From Meghimatium bilineatum (Eukaryota > Mollusca > Gastropoda > Stylommatophora > Philomycidae): 64,000 bases of DNA. Each line of letters begins with the position of its first letter. Position 1 is the first letter of the stretch. The translations under genes and the position numbers were made by a program. Positions 39,480 through 52,263 of the stretch are shown piece by piece. Under the pieces are notes generated by a model that made no database searches, was not told the DNA's origin, and saw nothing but the letters and a program-made list of their open reading frames with translations. The DNA lies in the NCBI GenBank assembly GCA_034231615.1, contig CM067316.1:30061714-30125713 (forward strand), in the 5' to 3' direction.

Positions 39480-41665
39480 TCAGAATACTGTCGTATTACA
39501 CACAAATTAGGTCTTGTTGTTTAGTACGTCAAAACTCAGTGTTGTGTGGCATATTACTCACAAATTGGGTGTACTGAAGCTTACTACACTTGAATTGAGT
39601 GTATTCTGGCCTGTTACACATGACTTCGTTGTTTTGGAGCTTAATAACTAAGAACACTGGCTAATTATACACAAATTAGGTCTCTTGCTGTTTAGTACGT
39701 CAAAACTCATTGTTCTATTGCATATTACTCCCAAATTGGGTGTACTGAAGCTTACTACACTTGAATTGAGTGTATTCTGACTTGTTACACATGACTGTTG
39801 TTTTGCAGCTTAATAACTAAGAACACTGGCGAATTATACACAAATTAGGTCTCTTGCTGTTTAGTACGTCAAAACTCAGTGTTCTATTGCATATTACTCA
39901 CAAATTGGGTGTACTGCAGCTTACTACACCAGAAATTGCAGTCTGGACACACGAATTTGGTGTATTCTAGCTTACTACGTTAGAACTCGGTGTATTCTGG
40001 CATATTACTCACAAGTTCATTGTTCTGAAGCTTACTACACTTGAATTGAGTCTATTCTGGCCTATTATACATCATTTCGTAGTAATGCAGCATAATACGT
40101 CAGAATACTGTCGTATTACACACAAATTAGGTCTTGCTGTTTAGTACGTCAAAACTCAGTGTTTTGTGGCATATTACTCACAAATTGGGTGTACAAGCTT
40201 ACTACACTTGAATTGAGTGTATTCTGACTTGTTACACATGACTGTTGTTTTGCAGCTTAATAACTAAGAACACTGGCGAATTATACACAAATTAGGTCTC
40301 TTGCTGTTTAGTACGTCAAAACTCAGTGTTCTATTGCATATTACTCACAAATTGGGTGTACTGCAGCTTACTACACCAGAAATTGCAGTCTGGACACACG
40401 AATTTGGTGTATTCTAGCTTACTACGTTAGAACTCGGTGTATTCTGGCATATTACTCACAAGTTCATTGTTCTGAAGCTTACTAGATTAGAAGTGAGTGT
40501 ATTCTGGCCTATTATACATCATTTCGTTGTATTGCAGCATAATACGTCAGAATACTGTCGTATTACACACAGATTAGATCTTGCTGTTTAGTACGTCAAA
40601 ACTCAGTGTTCTATGGCATATTACTCACAAATTGGGTGTACTGCAGCTTACTACACCAGAAATTGCAGTCTGGACACACGAATTTGGTGTATTCTAGCTA
40701 ACTACGTTAGAACTCGGTGTATTCTGTCATATTACTCACAAATTCATTGTTCTGAAGCTTACTACACTTGAATTGTCTATTCTGGCCTATTATACATCAT
40801 TTCATAGTAATGCAGCATAATACGTCAGAATACTGTCGTATTACACACAAATTAGGTCTTGCTGTTTAGTACGTCAAAACTCAGTGTTGTGTGGCATATT
40901 ACTCACAAATTGGGTGTACTGAAGCTTACTACACTTGAATTGAGTGTATTCTGGCCTGTTACACATGACTTCGTTGTTTTGGAGCTTAATAACTAAGAAC
41001 ACTGGCTAATTATACACAAATTAGGTCTCTTGCTGTTTAGTACGTCAAAACTCATTGTTCTATTGCATATTACTCCCAAATTGGGTGTACTGAAGCTTAC
41101 TACACTTGAATTGAGTGTATTCTGACTTGTTACACATGACTGTTGTTTTGCAGCTTAATAACTAAGAACACTGGCGAATTATACACAAATTAGGTCTCTT
41201 GCTGTTTAGTACGTCAAAACTCAGTGTTCTATTGCATATTACTCACAAATTGGGTGTACTGCAGCTTACTACACCAGAAATTGCAGTCTGGACACACGAA
41301 TTTGGTGTATTCTAGCTTACTACGTTAGAACTCGGTGTATTCTGGCATATTACTCACAAGTTCATTGTTCTGAAGCTTACTACACTTGAATTGAGTCTAT
41401 TCTGGCCTATTATACATCATTTCGTAGTAATGCAGCATAATACGTCAGAATACTGTCGTATTACACACAAATTAGGTCTTGCTGTTTAGTGCGTCAAAAC
41501 TCAGTGTTTTGTGGCATATTACTCTCAAATTGGGTGTACAAGCTTACTACACTTGAATTGAGTGTATTCTGACTTGTTACACATGACTGTTGTTTTGCAG
41601 CTTAATAACTAAGAACACTGGCGAATTATACACAAATTAGGTCTCTTGCTGTTTAGTACGTCAAA
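39480..41665 (+). repeat. 1345-bp offset duplication
   Basis: The private motif CATATTACTCCCAAATTGGG occurs at 39,721 and 41,066, and GTTGTGTGGC near 39,540 and 40,885, all 1345 bp apart. The matching parts are about 39,480-40,320 and 40,825-41,665. The middle of the first period (40,385 on) instead matches 37,412 and 42,181, marked by CTAGATTAGAAGTG. Confidence 0.8.
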
Positions 41666-44600
41666 ACTCAGTGTTCTATGGCATATTACTCACAAATTGG
41701 GTGTACTGCAGCTTACTACACCAGAAATTGCAGTCTGGACACACGAATTGGGTGTATTCTAGCTTACTACGTTAGAACTCGGTGTATTCTGGCATATTAC
41801 TCACAAGTTCATTGTTCTGAAGCTTACTACTATTGAATTGAGTCTATTCTGGCCTATTATACATCATTTCGTAGTAATGCAGCAAAATACGTCAGAATAC
41901 TGTCGTATTACACACACATTAGGTCTTGCTGTTTAGTACGTCAAAACCGAGTGTTTTGTGGCATATTACTCACAAATTGGGTGTACTGAAGCTTACTACA
42001 CTTGAATTGAGTGTATTCTGGCCTGTTACACATGACTTCGTTGTTTTGCAGCTTAATAACTAAGAACACTGGCGAATTATACACAAATTAGGTCTCTTGC
42101 TGTTTAGTACGTCAAAACTCAGTGTTCTATTGCATATTACTCACAAATTGGGTGTACTGCAGCTTACTACACCAGAAATTGCAGTCTGGACACACGAATT
42201 TGGTGTATTCTAGCTTACTACGTTAGAACTCGGTGTATTCTGGCATATTACTCACAAGTTCATTGTTCTGAAGCTTACTAGATTAGAAGTGAGTGTATTC
42301 TGGCCTATTATACATCATTTCGTTGTATTGCAGCATAATACGTCAGAATACTGTCGTATTACACACAGATTAGATCTTGCTGTTTAGTACGTCAAAACTC
42401 AGTGTTCTATGGCATATTACTCACAAATTGGGTGTACTGCAGCTTACTACACCAGAAATTGCAGTCTGGACACACGAATTTGGTGTATTCTAGCTAACTA
42501 CGTTAGAACTCGGTGTATTCTGTCATATTACTCACAAATTCATTGTTCTGAAGCTTACTACACTTGAATTGTCTATTCTGGCCTATTATACATCATTTCA
42601 TAGTAATGCAGCATAATACGTCAGAATACTGTCGTATTACACACAAATTAGGTCTTGCTGTTTAGTACGTCAAAACTCAGTGTTTTGTGGCATATTACTC
42701 ACAAATTGGGTGTACTGAAGCTTACTACACTTGAATTGAGTGTATTCTGGCCTGTTACACATGACTCCGTTGTTTTGGAGCTTAATAACTAAGAACACTG
42801 GCTAATTATACACAAATTAGGTCTCTTGCTGTTTAGTACGTCAAAACTCCGTGTTCTATGGCATATTACTCACAAATTGGGTGTACTGCAGCTTACTACA
42901 CAAGAAATTGCAGTCTGGACACACGAATTTGGTGTATTCTAGCTTACTACGTTAGAACTCGGTGTATTCTGGCATATTACTCACAAGTTCATTGTTCTGA
43001 AGCTTACTACTATTGAATTGAGTCTATTCTGGCCTATTATACATCATTTCGTAGTAATGCAGCAAAATACGTCAGAATACTGTCGTATTACACACACATT
43101 AGGTCTTGCTGTTTAGTACGTCAAAACCGAGTGTTTTGTGGCATATTACTCACAAATTGGGTGTACTGAAGCTTACTACACTTGAATTGAGTGTATTCTG
43201 GCCTGTTACACATGACTTCGTTGTTTTGCAGCTTAATAACTAAGAACACTGGCGAATTATACACAAATTAGGTCTCTTGCTGTTTAGTACGTCAAAACTC
43301 AGTGTTCTATAGCATATTACTCACAAATTGGGTGTACTGCAGCTTACTACACCAGAAATTGCAGTCTGAACACACAAATTTGGTGTATTCTAGCTTACTA
43401 CGTTAGAACTCTGTGTATTCTGGCATATTACTCACAAGTTCATTGTTCTGAAGCTTACTACATTAGAAGTGAGTGTATTCTGGCCTATTATACATCATTT
43501 CGTTGTATTGCAGCATAATACGTCAGAATACTGTCGTATTACACACAGATTAGATCTTGCTGTTTAGTACGTCAAAACTCAGTGTTCTATGGCATATTAC
43601 TCACAAATTGGGTGTACTGCAGCTTACTACACCAGAAATTGCAGTCTGGACACACGAATTTGGTGTATTCTAGCTTACTACGTTAGAACTCGGTGTATTC
43701 TGGCATATTACTCACGTTCATTGTTCTGAAGCTTACTACACATGAATTGAGTCTATTCTGGCCTATTATACATCATTTCGTAGTAATGCAGCATAATACG
43801 TCAGAATACTGTCGTATTACACACAAATTAGGTCTTGTTGTTTAGTACGTCAAAACTCAGTGTTTTGTGGCATATTACTCACAAATTGGGTGTACTGAAG
43901 CTTACTACACTTGAATTGAGTGTATTCTGGCCTGTTACACATGACTTCGTTGTTTTGCAGCTTAATAACTAAGAACACTGGCGAATTATACACAAATTAG
44001 GTCTCTTGCTGTTTAGTACGTCAAAACTCAGTGTTCTATGGCATATTACTCACAAATTGGGTGTACTGCAGCTTACTACTCCAGAAATTGCAGTCTGGAC
44101 ACACGAATTGGGTGTATTCTAGCTTACTACGTTAGAACTCGGTGTATTCTGGCATATTACTCACAAGTTCATTGTTCTGAAGCTTACTACTATTGAATTG
44201 AGTCTATTCTGGCCTATTATACATCATTTCGTAGTAATGCAGCAAAATACGTCAGAATACTGTCGTATTACACACACATTAGGTCTTGCTGTTTAGTACG
44301 GCAAAACCGAGTGTTTTGTGGCATATTACTCACAAATTGGGTGTACTGAAGCTTACTACACTTGAATTGAGTGTATTCTGGCCTGTTACACATGACTTCG
44401 TTGTTTTGCAGCTTAATAACTAAGAACACTGGCGAATTATACACAAATTAGGTCTCTTGCTGTTTAGTACGTCAAAACTCAGTGTTCTATTGCATATTAC
44501 TCACAAATTGGGTGTACTGCAGCTTACTACACCAGAAATTGCAGTCTGGACACACGAATTTGGTGTATTCTAGCTTACTACGTTAGAACTCGGTGTATTC

Positions 44601-46449
44601 TGGCATATTACTCACAAGTTCATTGTTCTGAAGCTTACTAGATTAGAAGTGAGTGTATTCTGGCCTATTATACATCATTTCGTTGTATTGCAGCATAATA
44701 CGTCAGAATACTGTCGTATTACACACAGATTAGATCTTGCTGTTTAGTACGTCAAAACTCAGTGTTCTATGGCATATTACTCACAAATTGGGTGTACTGC
44801 AGCTTACTACACCAGAAATTGCAGTCTGGACACACGAATTTGGTGTATTCTAGCTAACTACGTTAGAACTCGGTGTATTCTGTCATATTACTCACAAATT
44901 CATTGTTCTGAAGCTTACTACACTTGAATTGTCTATTCTGGCCTATTATACATCATTTCGTTGTATTGCAGCATAATACGTCAGAATACTGTCGTATTAC
45001 ACACAAATTAGGTCTTGCTGTTTAGTACGTCAAAACTCAGTGTTTTGTGGCATATTACTCACAAATTGGGTGTACTGAAGCTTACTACACTTGAATTGAG
45101 TGTATTCTGGCCTGTTACACATGACTCCGTTGTTTTGGAGCTTAATAACTAAGAACACTGGCTAATTATACACAAATTAGGTCTCTTGCTGTTTAGTACG
45201 TCAAAACTCCGTGTTCTATGGCATATTACTCACAAATTGGGTGTACTGCAGCTTACTACACAAGAAATTGCAGTCTGGACACACGAATTTGGTGTATTCT
45301 AGCTTACTACGTTAGAACTCGGTGTATTCTGGCATATTACTCACAAGTTCATTGTTCTGAAGCTTACTACTATTGAATTGAGTATATTCTGGCCTATTAT
45401 ACATCATTTCGTAGTAATGCAGCAAAATACGTCAGAATACTGTCGTATTACACACACATTAGGTCTTGCTGTTTAGTACGTCAAAACCGAGTGTTTTGTG
45501 GCATATTACTCACAAATTGGGTGTACTGAAGCTTACTACACTTGAATTGAGTGTATTCTGGCCTGTTACACATGACTTCGTTGTTTTGCAGCTTAATAAC
45601 TAAGAACACTGGCGAATTATACACAAATTAGGTCTCTTGCTGTTTAGTACGTCAAAACTCAGTGTTCTATAGCATATTACTCACAAATTGGGTGTACTGC
45701 AGCTTACTACACCAGAAATTGCAGTCTGGACACACGAATTTGGTGTATTCTAGCTTACTACGTTAGAACTCTGTGTATTCTGGCATATTACTCACAAGTT
45801 CATTGTTCTGAAGCTTACTACATTAGAAGTGAGTGTATTCTGGCCTATTATACATCATTTCGTTGTATTGCAGCATAATACGTCAGAATACTGTCGTATT
45901 ACACACAGATTAGATCTTGCTGTTTAGTACGTCAAAACTCAGTGTTCTATGGCATATTACTCACAAATTGGGTGTACTGCAGCTTACTACACCAGAAATT
46001 GCAGTCTGGACACACGAATTTGGTGTATTCTAGCTTACTACGTTAGAACTCGGTGTATTCTGGCATATTACTCACGTTCATTGTTCTGAAGCTTACTACA
46101 CATGAATTGAGTCTATTCTGGCCTATTATACATCATTTCGTAGTAATGCAGCATAATACGTCAGAATACTGTCGTATTACACACAAATTAGGTCTTGTTG
46201 TTTAGTACGTCAAAACTCAGTGTTTTGTGGCATATTACTCACAAATTGGGTGTACTGAAGCTTACTACACTTGAATTGAGTGTATTCTGGCCTGTTACAC
46301 ATGACTTCGTTGTTTTGCAGCTTAATAACTAAGAACACTGGCGAATTATACACAAATTAGGTCTCTTGCTGTTTAGTACGTCAAAACTCAGTGTTCTATG
46401 GCATATTACTCACAAATTGGGTGTACTGCAGCTTACTACTCCAGAAATT
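41605..46449 (+). repeat. 2360-bp higher-order repeat (2 x 1180), two copies
   Basis: Markers 41,730, 42,181, 42,461, 42,910, 43,361 and 43,641 repeat at 44,090, 44,541, 44,821, 45,270, 45,721 and 46,001. Shared rare states are GAATTGGGTGTATTCTAGC, ACAAGAAATTG, TCTATAGCATA, CTCTGTGTATTC and CTCACGTTCATTG. Inside each copy a half-period of 1180 bp (451+280+449) is visible. BglII sites (AGATCT) at 42,372, 43,552, 44,732 and 45,912 mark it exactly. Near 44,957 one copy has CGTTGTATTGCAG where the other has CATAGTAATGCAG. Confidence 0.88.
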
Positions 46450-49400
46450 GCAGTCTGGACACACGAATTTGGTGTATTCTAGCTATCTACGTTTGAACTC
46501 GGTGTATTCTGTCATATTACTCACAAATTCATTGTTCTGAAGCTTACTACACTTGAATTGTCTATTCTGGCCTATTATACATCATTTCATAGTAATGCAG
46601 CATAATACGTCAGAATACTGTCGTATTACACACAAATTAGGTCTTGCTGTTTAGTACGTCAAAACTCAGTTTTGTGGCATATTACTCACAAATTGGGTGT
46701 ACTGAAGCTTACTACACTTGAATTGAGTGTATTCTGGCCTGTTACACATGACTTCGTTGTTTTGGAGCTTAATAACTAAGAACACTGGCTAATTATACAC
46801 AAATTAGGTCTCTTGCTGTTTAGTACGTCAAAACTCCGTGTTCTATGGCATATTACTCACAAATTGGGTGTACTGCAGCTTACTACACCAGAAATTGCAG
46901 TCTGGACACGAATTGGGTGTATTCCAGTTTAGTACGCCAAAACTTGTTGTATTCTGGCATATTACTCACAAAATCATTGTACTGAAGCATACTACACTAG
47001 AATTGAGTGTATTCTGGCCTGTTACACATGACTTCGTTGTTTTGCAGCTTAATAACTAAGAACACTGGCGAATTATACACAAATTAGGTCTCTTGCTGTT
47101 TAGTACGTCAAAACTCAGTGTTCTATGGCATATTACTGACAAATTGGGTGTACTGCAGCTTACTACACCAGAAATTGCAGTCTGGACACACGAATTTGGT
47201 GTATTCTAGCTTACTACGTTAGAACTCGGTGTATTCTGGCATATTACTCACAAGTTCATTGTTCTGAAGCTTACTACTATTGAATTGAGTCTATTCTGGC
47301 CTATTATACATCATTTCGTAATAATGCAGCAAAATACGTCAGAATACTGTCGTATTACACACACATTAGGTCTTGCTGTTTAGTACGTCAAAACTGAGTG
47401 TTTTGTGGCATATTACTCACAAATTGGGTGTACTGAAGCTTACTACACTTGAATTGAGTGTATTCTGGCCTGTTACACATGACTTCGTTGTTTTGCAGCT
47501 TAATAACTAAGAACACTGGCGAATTATACACAAATTAGGTCTCTTGCTGTTTAGTACGTCAAAACTCAGTGTTCTATTGAATATTACTCACAAATTGGGT
47601 GTACTGCAGCTTACTACACCAGAAATTGCAGTCTGGACACACGAATTTGGTGTATTCTAGCTTACTACGTTAGAACTCGGTGTATTCTGGCATATTACTC
47701 ACAAGTTCATTGTTCTGAAGCTTACTACATTAGAAGTGAGTGTATTCTGGCCTATTATACATCATTTCGTTGTATTGCAGCATAATACGTCAGAATACTG
47801 TCGTATTACACACAGATTAGATCTTGCTGTTTAGTACGTCAAAACTCAGTGTTCTATGGCATATTACTCACAAATTGGGTGTACTGCAGCTTACTACACC
47901 AGAAATTGCAGTCTGGACACACGAATTTGGTTTATTCTAGCTAACTACGTTAGAACTCGGTGTATTCTGTCATATTACTCACAAATTCAGTGTTCTGAAG
48001 CTTACTACACTTGAATTGTCTATTCTGGCCTATTATACATCATTTCATAGTAATGCAGCATAATACGTCAGAATACTGTCGTATTACACACAAATTAGGT
48101 CTTGCTGTTTAGTACGTCAAAACTCAGTGTTTTGTGGCATATTACTCACAAATTGGGTGTACTGAAGCTTACTACACTTGAATTGAGTGTATTCTGGCCT
48201 GTTACACATGACTTCGTTGTTTTGGAGCTTAATAACTAAGAACACTGGCTAATTATACACAAATTAGGTCTCTTGCTGTTTAGTACGTCAAAACTCCGTG
48301 TTCTATGGCATATTACTCACAAATTGGGTGTACTGCAGCTTACTACACTTGAATTGAGTGTATTCTGACTTGTTACACATGACTGTTGTTTTGCAGCTTA
48401 ATAACTAAGAACACTGGCGAATTATACACAAATTAGGTCTCTTGCTGTTTAGTACGTCAAAACTCAGTGTTCTATGGCATATTACTCACAAATTGGGTGT
48501 ACTGCAGCTTACTACACCAGAAATTGCAGTCTGGACACACGAATTGGGTGTATTCCAGTTTAGTACGCCAAAACTCGTTGTATTCTGGCATATTACACAC
48601 AAATTCATTGTACTGAAGCATACTACACTAGAATTGAGTGTATTCTGGCCTGTTACACATGACTTCGTTGTTTTGCAGCTTAATAACTAAGAACACTGGC
48701 GAATTATACACAAATTAGGTCTCTTGCTGTTTAGTACGTCAAAACTCAGTGTTCTATTGCATATTACTCACAAATTGGGTGTACTGCAGCTTACTACACC
48801 AGAAATTGCAGTCTGGACACACGAATTTGGTGTATTCTAGCTTACTACGTTAGAACTCGGTGTATTCTGGCATATTACTCACAAGTTCATTGTTCTGAAG
48901 CTTACTACATTAGAAGTGAGTGTATTCTGGCTTATTATACATCATTTCGTTGTATTGCAGCATAATACGTCAGAATACTGTCGTATTACACACAGATTAG
49001 ATCTTGCTGTTTAGTACGTCACAACTCAGTGTTTTTTGGCATATTACTCACAAATTGGGTGTACTGAAGCTTACTACACTTGAATTGAGTGTATTCTGAC
49101 TTGTTACACATGGCTGTTGTTTTGCAGCTTAATAACTAAGAACACTGGCGAATTATACACAAATTAGGTCTCTTGCTGTTTAGTACGTCAAAACTCAGTG
49201 TTCTATTGCATATTACTCACAAATTGGGTGTACTGCAGCTTACTACACCAGAAATTGCAGTCTGGACACACGAATTTGGTGTATTCTAGCTTACTACGTT
49301 AGAACTCGGTGTATTCTGGCATATTACTCACAAGTTCATTGTTCTGAAGCTTACTACACTTGAATTGAGTCTATTCTGGCCTATTATACATCATTTCGTA

Positions 49401-51214
49401 GTAATGCAGCATAATACGTCAGAATACTGTCGTATTACACACAAATTAGGTCTTGCTGTTTAGTACGTCAAAACTCAGTGTTTTGTGGCATATTACTCTC
49501 AAATTGGGTGTACAAGCTTACTACACTTGAATTGAGTGTATTCTGACTTGTTACACATGACTGTTGTTTTGCAGCTTAATAACTAAGAACACTGGCGAAT
49601 TATACACAAATTAGGTCTCTTGCTATTTAGTACGTCAAAACTCAGTGTTCTATGGCATATTACTCACAAATTGGGTGTACTGCAGCTTACTACTCCAGAA
49701 ATTGCAGTCTGGACACACGAATTTGGTGTATTCTAGCTAACTACGTTAGAACTCGGTGTATTCTGTCATATTACTCACAAATTCATTGTTCTGAAGCTTA
49801 CTACACTTGAATTGAGTCTATTCTGGCCTATTATACATCATTTCATAGTAATGCAGCATAATACGTCAGAATACTGTCGTATTACACACAAATTAGGTCT
49901 TGCTGTTTAGTACGTCAAAACTCAGTGTTTTGTGGCATATTACTCACAAATTGGGTGTACAAGCTTACTACACTTGAATTGAGTGTATTCTGACTTGTTA
50001 CACATGACTGTTGTTTTGCAGCTTAATAACTAAGAACACTGGCGAATTATACACAAATTAGGTCTCTTGCTGTTTAGTACGTCAAAACTCAGTGTTCTAT
50101 GGCATATTACTCACAAATTGGGTGTACTGCAGCTTACTACTCCAGAAATTGCAGTCTGGACACACGAATTTGGTGTATTCTAGCTAACTACGTTAGAACT
50201 CGGTGTATTCTGTCATATTACTCACAAATTCATTGTTCTGAAGCTTACTACACTTGAATTGTCTATTCTGGCCTATTATACATCATTTCATAGTAATGCA
50301 GCATAATACTTCAGAATACTGTCGTATTACACACAAATTAGGTCTTGCTGTTTAGTACGTCAAAACTCAGTGTTTTGTGGCATATTACTCACAAATTGGG
50401 TGTACTGAAGCTTACTACACTTGAATTGAGTGTATTCTGGCCTGTTACACATGACTTCGTTGTTTTGGAGCTTAATAACTAAGAACACTGGCTAATTATA
50501 CACAAATTAGGTCTCTTGCTGTTTAGTACGTCAAAACTCCGTATTCTATGGCATATTACTCACAAATTGGGTGTACTGCAGCTTACTACACCAGAAATTG
50601 CAGTCTGGACACACGAATTGGGTGTATTCCAGTTTAGTACGCCAAAACTCGTTGTATTCTGGCATATTACTCACAAAATCATTGTACTGAAGCATACTAC
50701 ACTAGAATTGAGTGTATTCTGGCTTATTATACATCATTTCGATGTATTGCAGCATAATACGTCAGAATACTGTCGTATTACACACAGATTAGATCTTGCT
50801 GTTTAGTACGTCAAAACTCAGTGTTTTTTGGCATATTACTCACAAATTGGGTGTACTGAAGCTTACTACACTTGAATTGAGTGTATTCTGGCCTGTTACA
50901 CATGACTTCGTTGTTTTGCAGCTTAATAACTAAGAACACTGGCGAATTATACACAAATTGGGTCTCTTGCTGTTTAGTACGTCAAAACTCATTGTTCTAT
51001 TGCATATTACTCACAAATTGGGTGTACTGCAGCTTACTACACCAGAAATTGCAGTCTGGACACACGAATTTGGTGTATTCTAGCTTACTACGTTAGAACT
51101 CGGTGTATTCTGGCATATTACTCACAAGTTCATTGTTCTGAAGCTTACTACACTTGAATTGAGTCTATTCTGGCCTATTATACATCATTTCGTAGTAATG
51201 CAGCATAATACGTC
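46450..51214 (+). repeat. Terminal L sub-block next to region R
   Basis: Spacings of 447, 280, 451, 280, 618, 282, 449, 447, 447, 449 and 451 mix composites seen elsewhere in L. R-like patches lie at 46,910, 48,541 and 50,615. The first has lost 2 bp in GTCTGGACACG, which shifts its frame. A hybrid A subunit like that in the 1059-bp repeat lies near 48,332. Single private changes occur, for example TTGCTATTTAG near 49,621 and GGTTTATTCTAGC near 47,930. Confidence 0.8.
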
Positions 51215-51219
51215 AGAAC
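51214..51219 (+). repeat. L/R array junction
   Basis: Left of this point the subunits are L type (CGTAGTAATGCAGCATAATA). Right of it they are R type (CACTGTCGTATTACACATGA, then GTATTGCAGTTTACTACG). The switch lies inside the shared TCAGAA of an A subunit and keeps the 30-bp and 171-bp register. The R sequence just after the joint matches 53,606 onward, 2391 bp away. Confidence 0.85.
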
Positions 51220-51245
51220 ACTGTCGTATTACACATGAATTGGGT

Positions 51246-51416
51246 GTATTGCAGTTTACTACGTTACAACTCGATGTATTCTGGCATATTACTCACAAAT
51301 TCATTGTACTGAAGCTTACTACACTAGAATTGAGTGTATTCTGGCCCATTACACATGATTTCGTTGTATTGCAGCTTAATACTTCAGAACACTGGCGTAT
51401 TAAACACGAATTGGGA
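51246..51416 (+). repeat. Reference 171-bp unit of region R, with subunits
   Basis: Read as an example of the basic unit. Subunits are A 51,246-51,275, B 51,276-51,305, A 51,306-51,335, B 51,336-51,365, A 51,366-51,395 and short B 51,396-51,416. Every full subunit is exactly 30 bp and begins GTA(T/C)T. The last B lacks 9 bp at its start, so the total is 3x60-9 = 171. The next unit starts at 51,417 with GTATTGCAG. In the open plus frame it encodes 57 residues with alternating decapeptides of the type VLxLTTxxLx and VFWxITHxFx. The length equals that of primate alpha satellite, but I see no sequence resemblance. Confidence 0.93.
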
Positions 51417-52263
51417 GTATTGCAGTTTAGTACACCAAAACTCGTTGTATTCTGGCATATTAATCACAAATTCATTGTACTGAAGCTTACTACACTAGAA
51501 TTGAGTGTATTCTAGCCTATTGCACATGATTTCGTTGTATATCAGATTAATACGTCAGAACACTGGCGTATTACACAAGAATTGGGTGTATTGCAGTTTA
51601 GTACGCCAAAACTCATTGTATTCTGGGATATTACTCATAAATTCATTGTCCTGAAGCTTACTACACAAGAATTAAGTGTAGTCTGGTCTATTACACATGA
51701 TTTCGTTGTATTGCAGCTAAATACGTCAGAATACTGGCGCATAAACACGAATTGGGTGTACTGCAGTTTAGTACGCCAAAACTCGTTGTATTCTGGGATA
51801 TTACTCACAAGTTCATTGCACTGAAGCTTACTACACTAGAATTGAGGGTATTCTGGCCTATTACACATGATTTCGTTGTACTGCAGCTTAATACGTCAGA
51901 ACACTGGCGTATTACACAAGAATTGGGAGTATTGCAGTTTAGTACGAAAAAACTCGTTGTAATCTGGGACATTACTCATAAATTCATTGTACTGAAGCTT
52001 ACTACACTAGAATTGAGTGTATTCTGGCCTATTACACATGATTTCGTTGTATTGCAGCTTAATACTTCAGAACACTGGCGTATTACACAAGAATTGGGTG
52101 TATTGCAGTTTAATACGACAAAACTCGTTGTATTCTGGGATATTACTCATAAATTCATTGTCCTGAAGCGTACTACACTAGAATTAAGTGTATTCTGGTC
52201 TATTACACATGATTTCGTTGTATTGCAGCTTAATACGTCAGAATACTGGCGTATAAACACGAA

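Larger units (their letters stand above)
34332..50740 (+). repeat. R-like patches inside L, scattered distal copies
   Basis: Six further patches start near 34,332, 35,514, 38,156, 46,910, 48,541 and 50,615. Four share ACTCACAAAATCATTG (34,332, 35,514, 46,910 and 50,615) and form a subfamily. The one at 38,156 stops early, joining GAGTGTATTCTG to ACTTGTTACAC. The one at 50,615 passes into CTTATTATACATC rather than CTGTTACAC. A lone early patch lies at 6,124-6,230 and likewise ends in GAAGTGAGTG and CTATTATACATC. Confidence 0.82.
1..51214 (+). repeat. Satellite array, region L (451-bp composite family)
   Basis: Continuous head-to-tail array with no unique sequence. The motif GCAGTCTGGACAC, which occurs once per composite unit, was located about 122 times between 141 and 51,051. 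Spacings between successive copies fall into three classes: 280-282, 441-451 and 614-620 bp, with one outlier of 740 bp. The classes differ by one 169-bp subunit. Small shifts inside a class come from diagnostic 2- and 4-bp deletions. Unlike region R, this family carries stop codons and frameshifts in all frames, so open frames stay under 100 codons. HindIII (AAGCTT) and PstI (CTGCAG) sites recur in most units. No gene, transposon or inverted unit interrupts the array. It begins mid-unit at base 1, so it extends to the left of the window. Confidence 0.97.

Noticed and set aside
1..51214. Telomere-like TTAGG in CAAATTAGGTC
   Set aside because: It occurs singly inside short B subunits, never as a tandem TTAGG or TTAGGG run.
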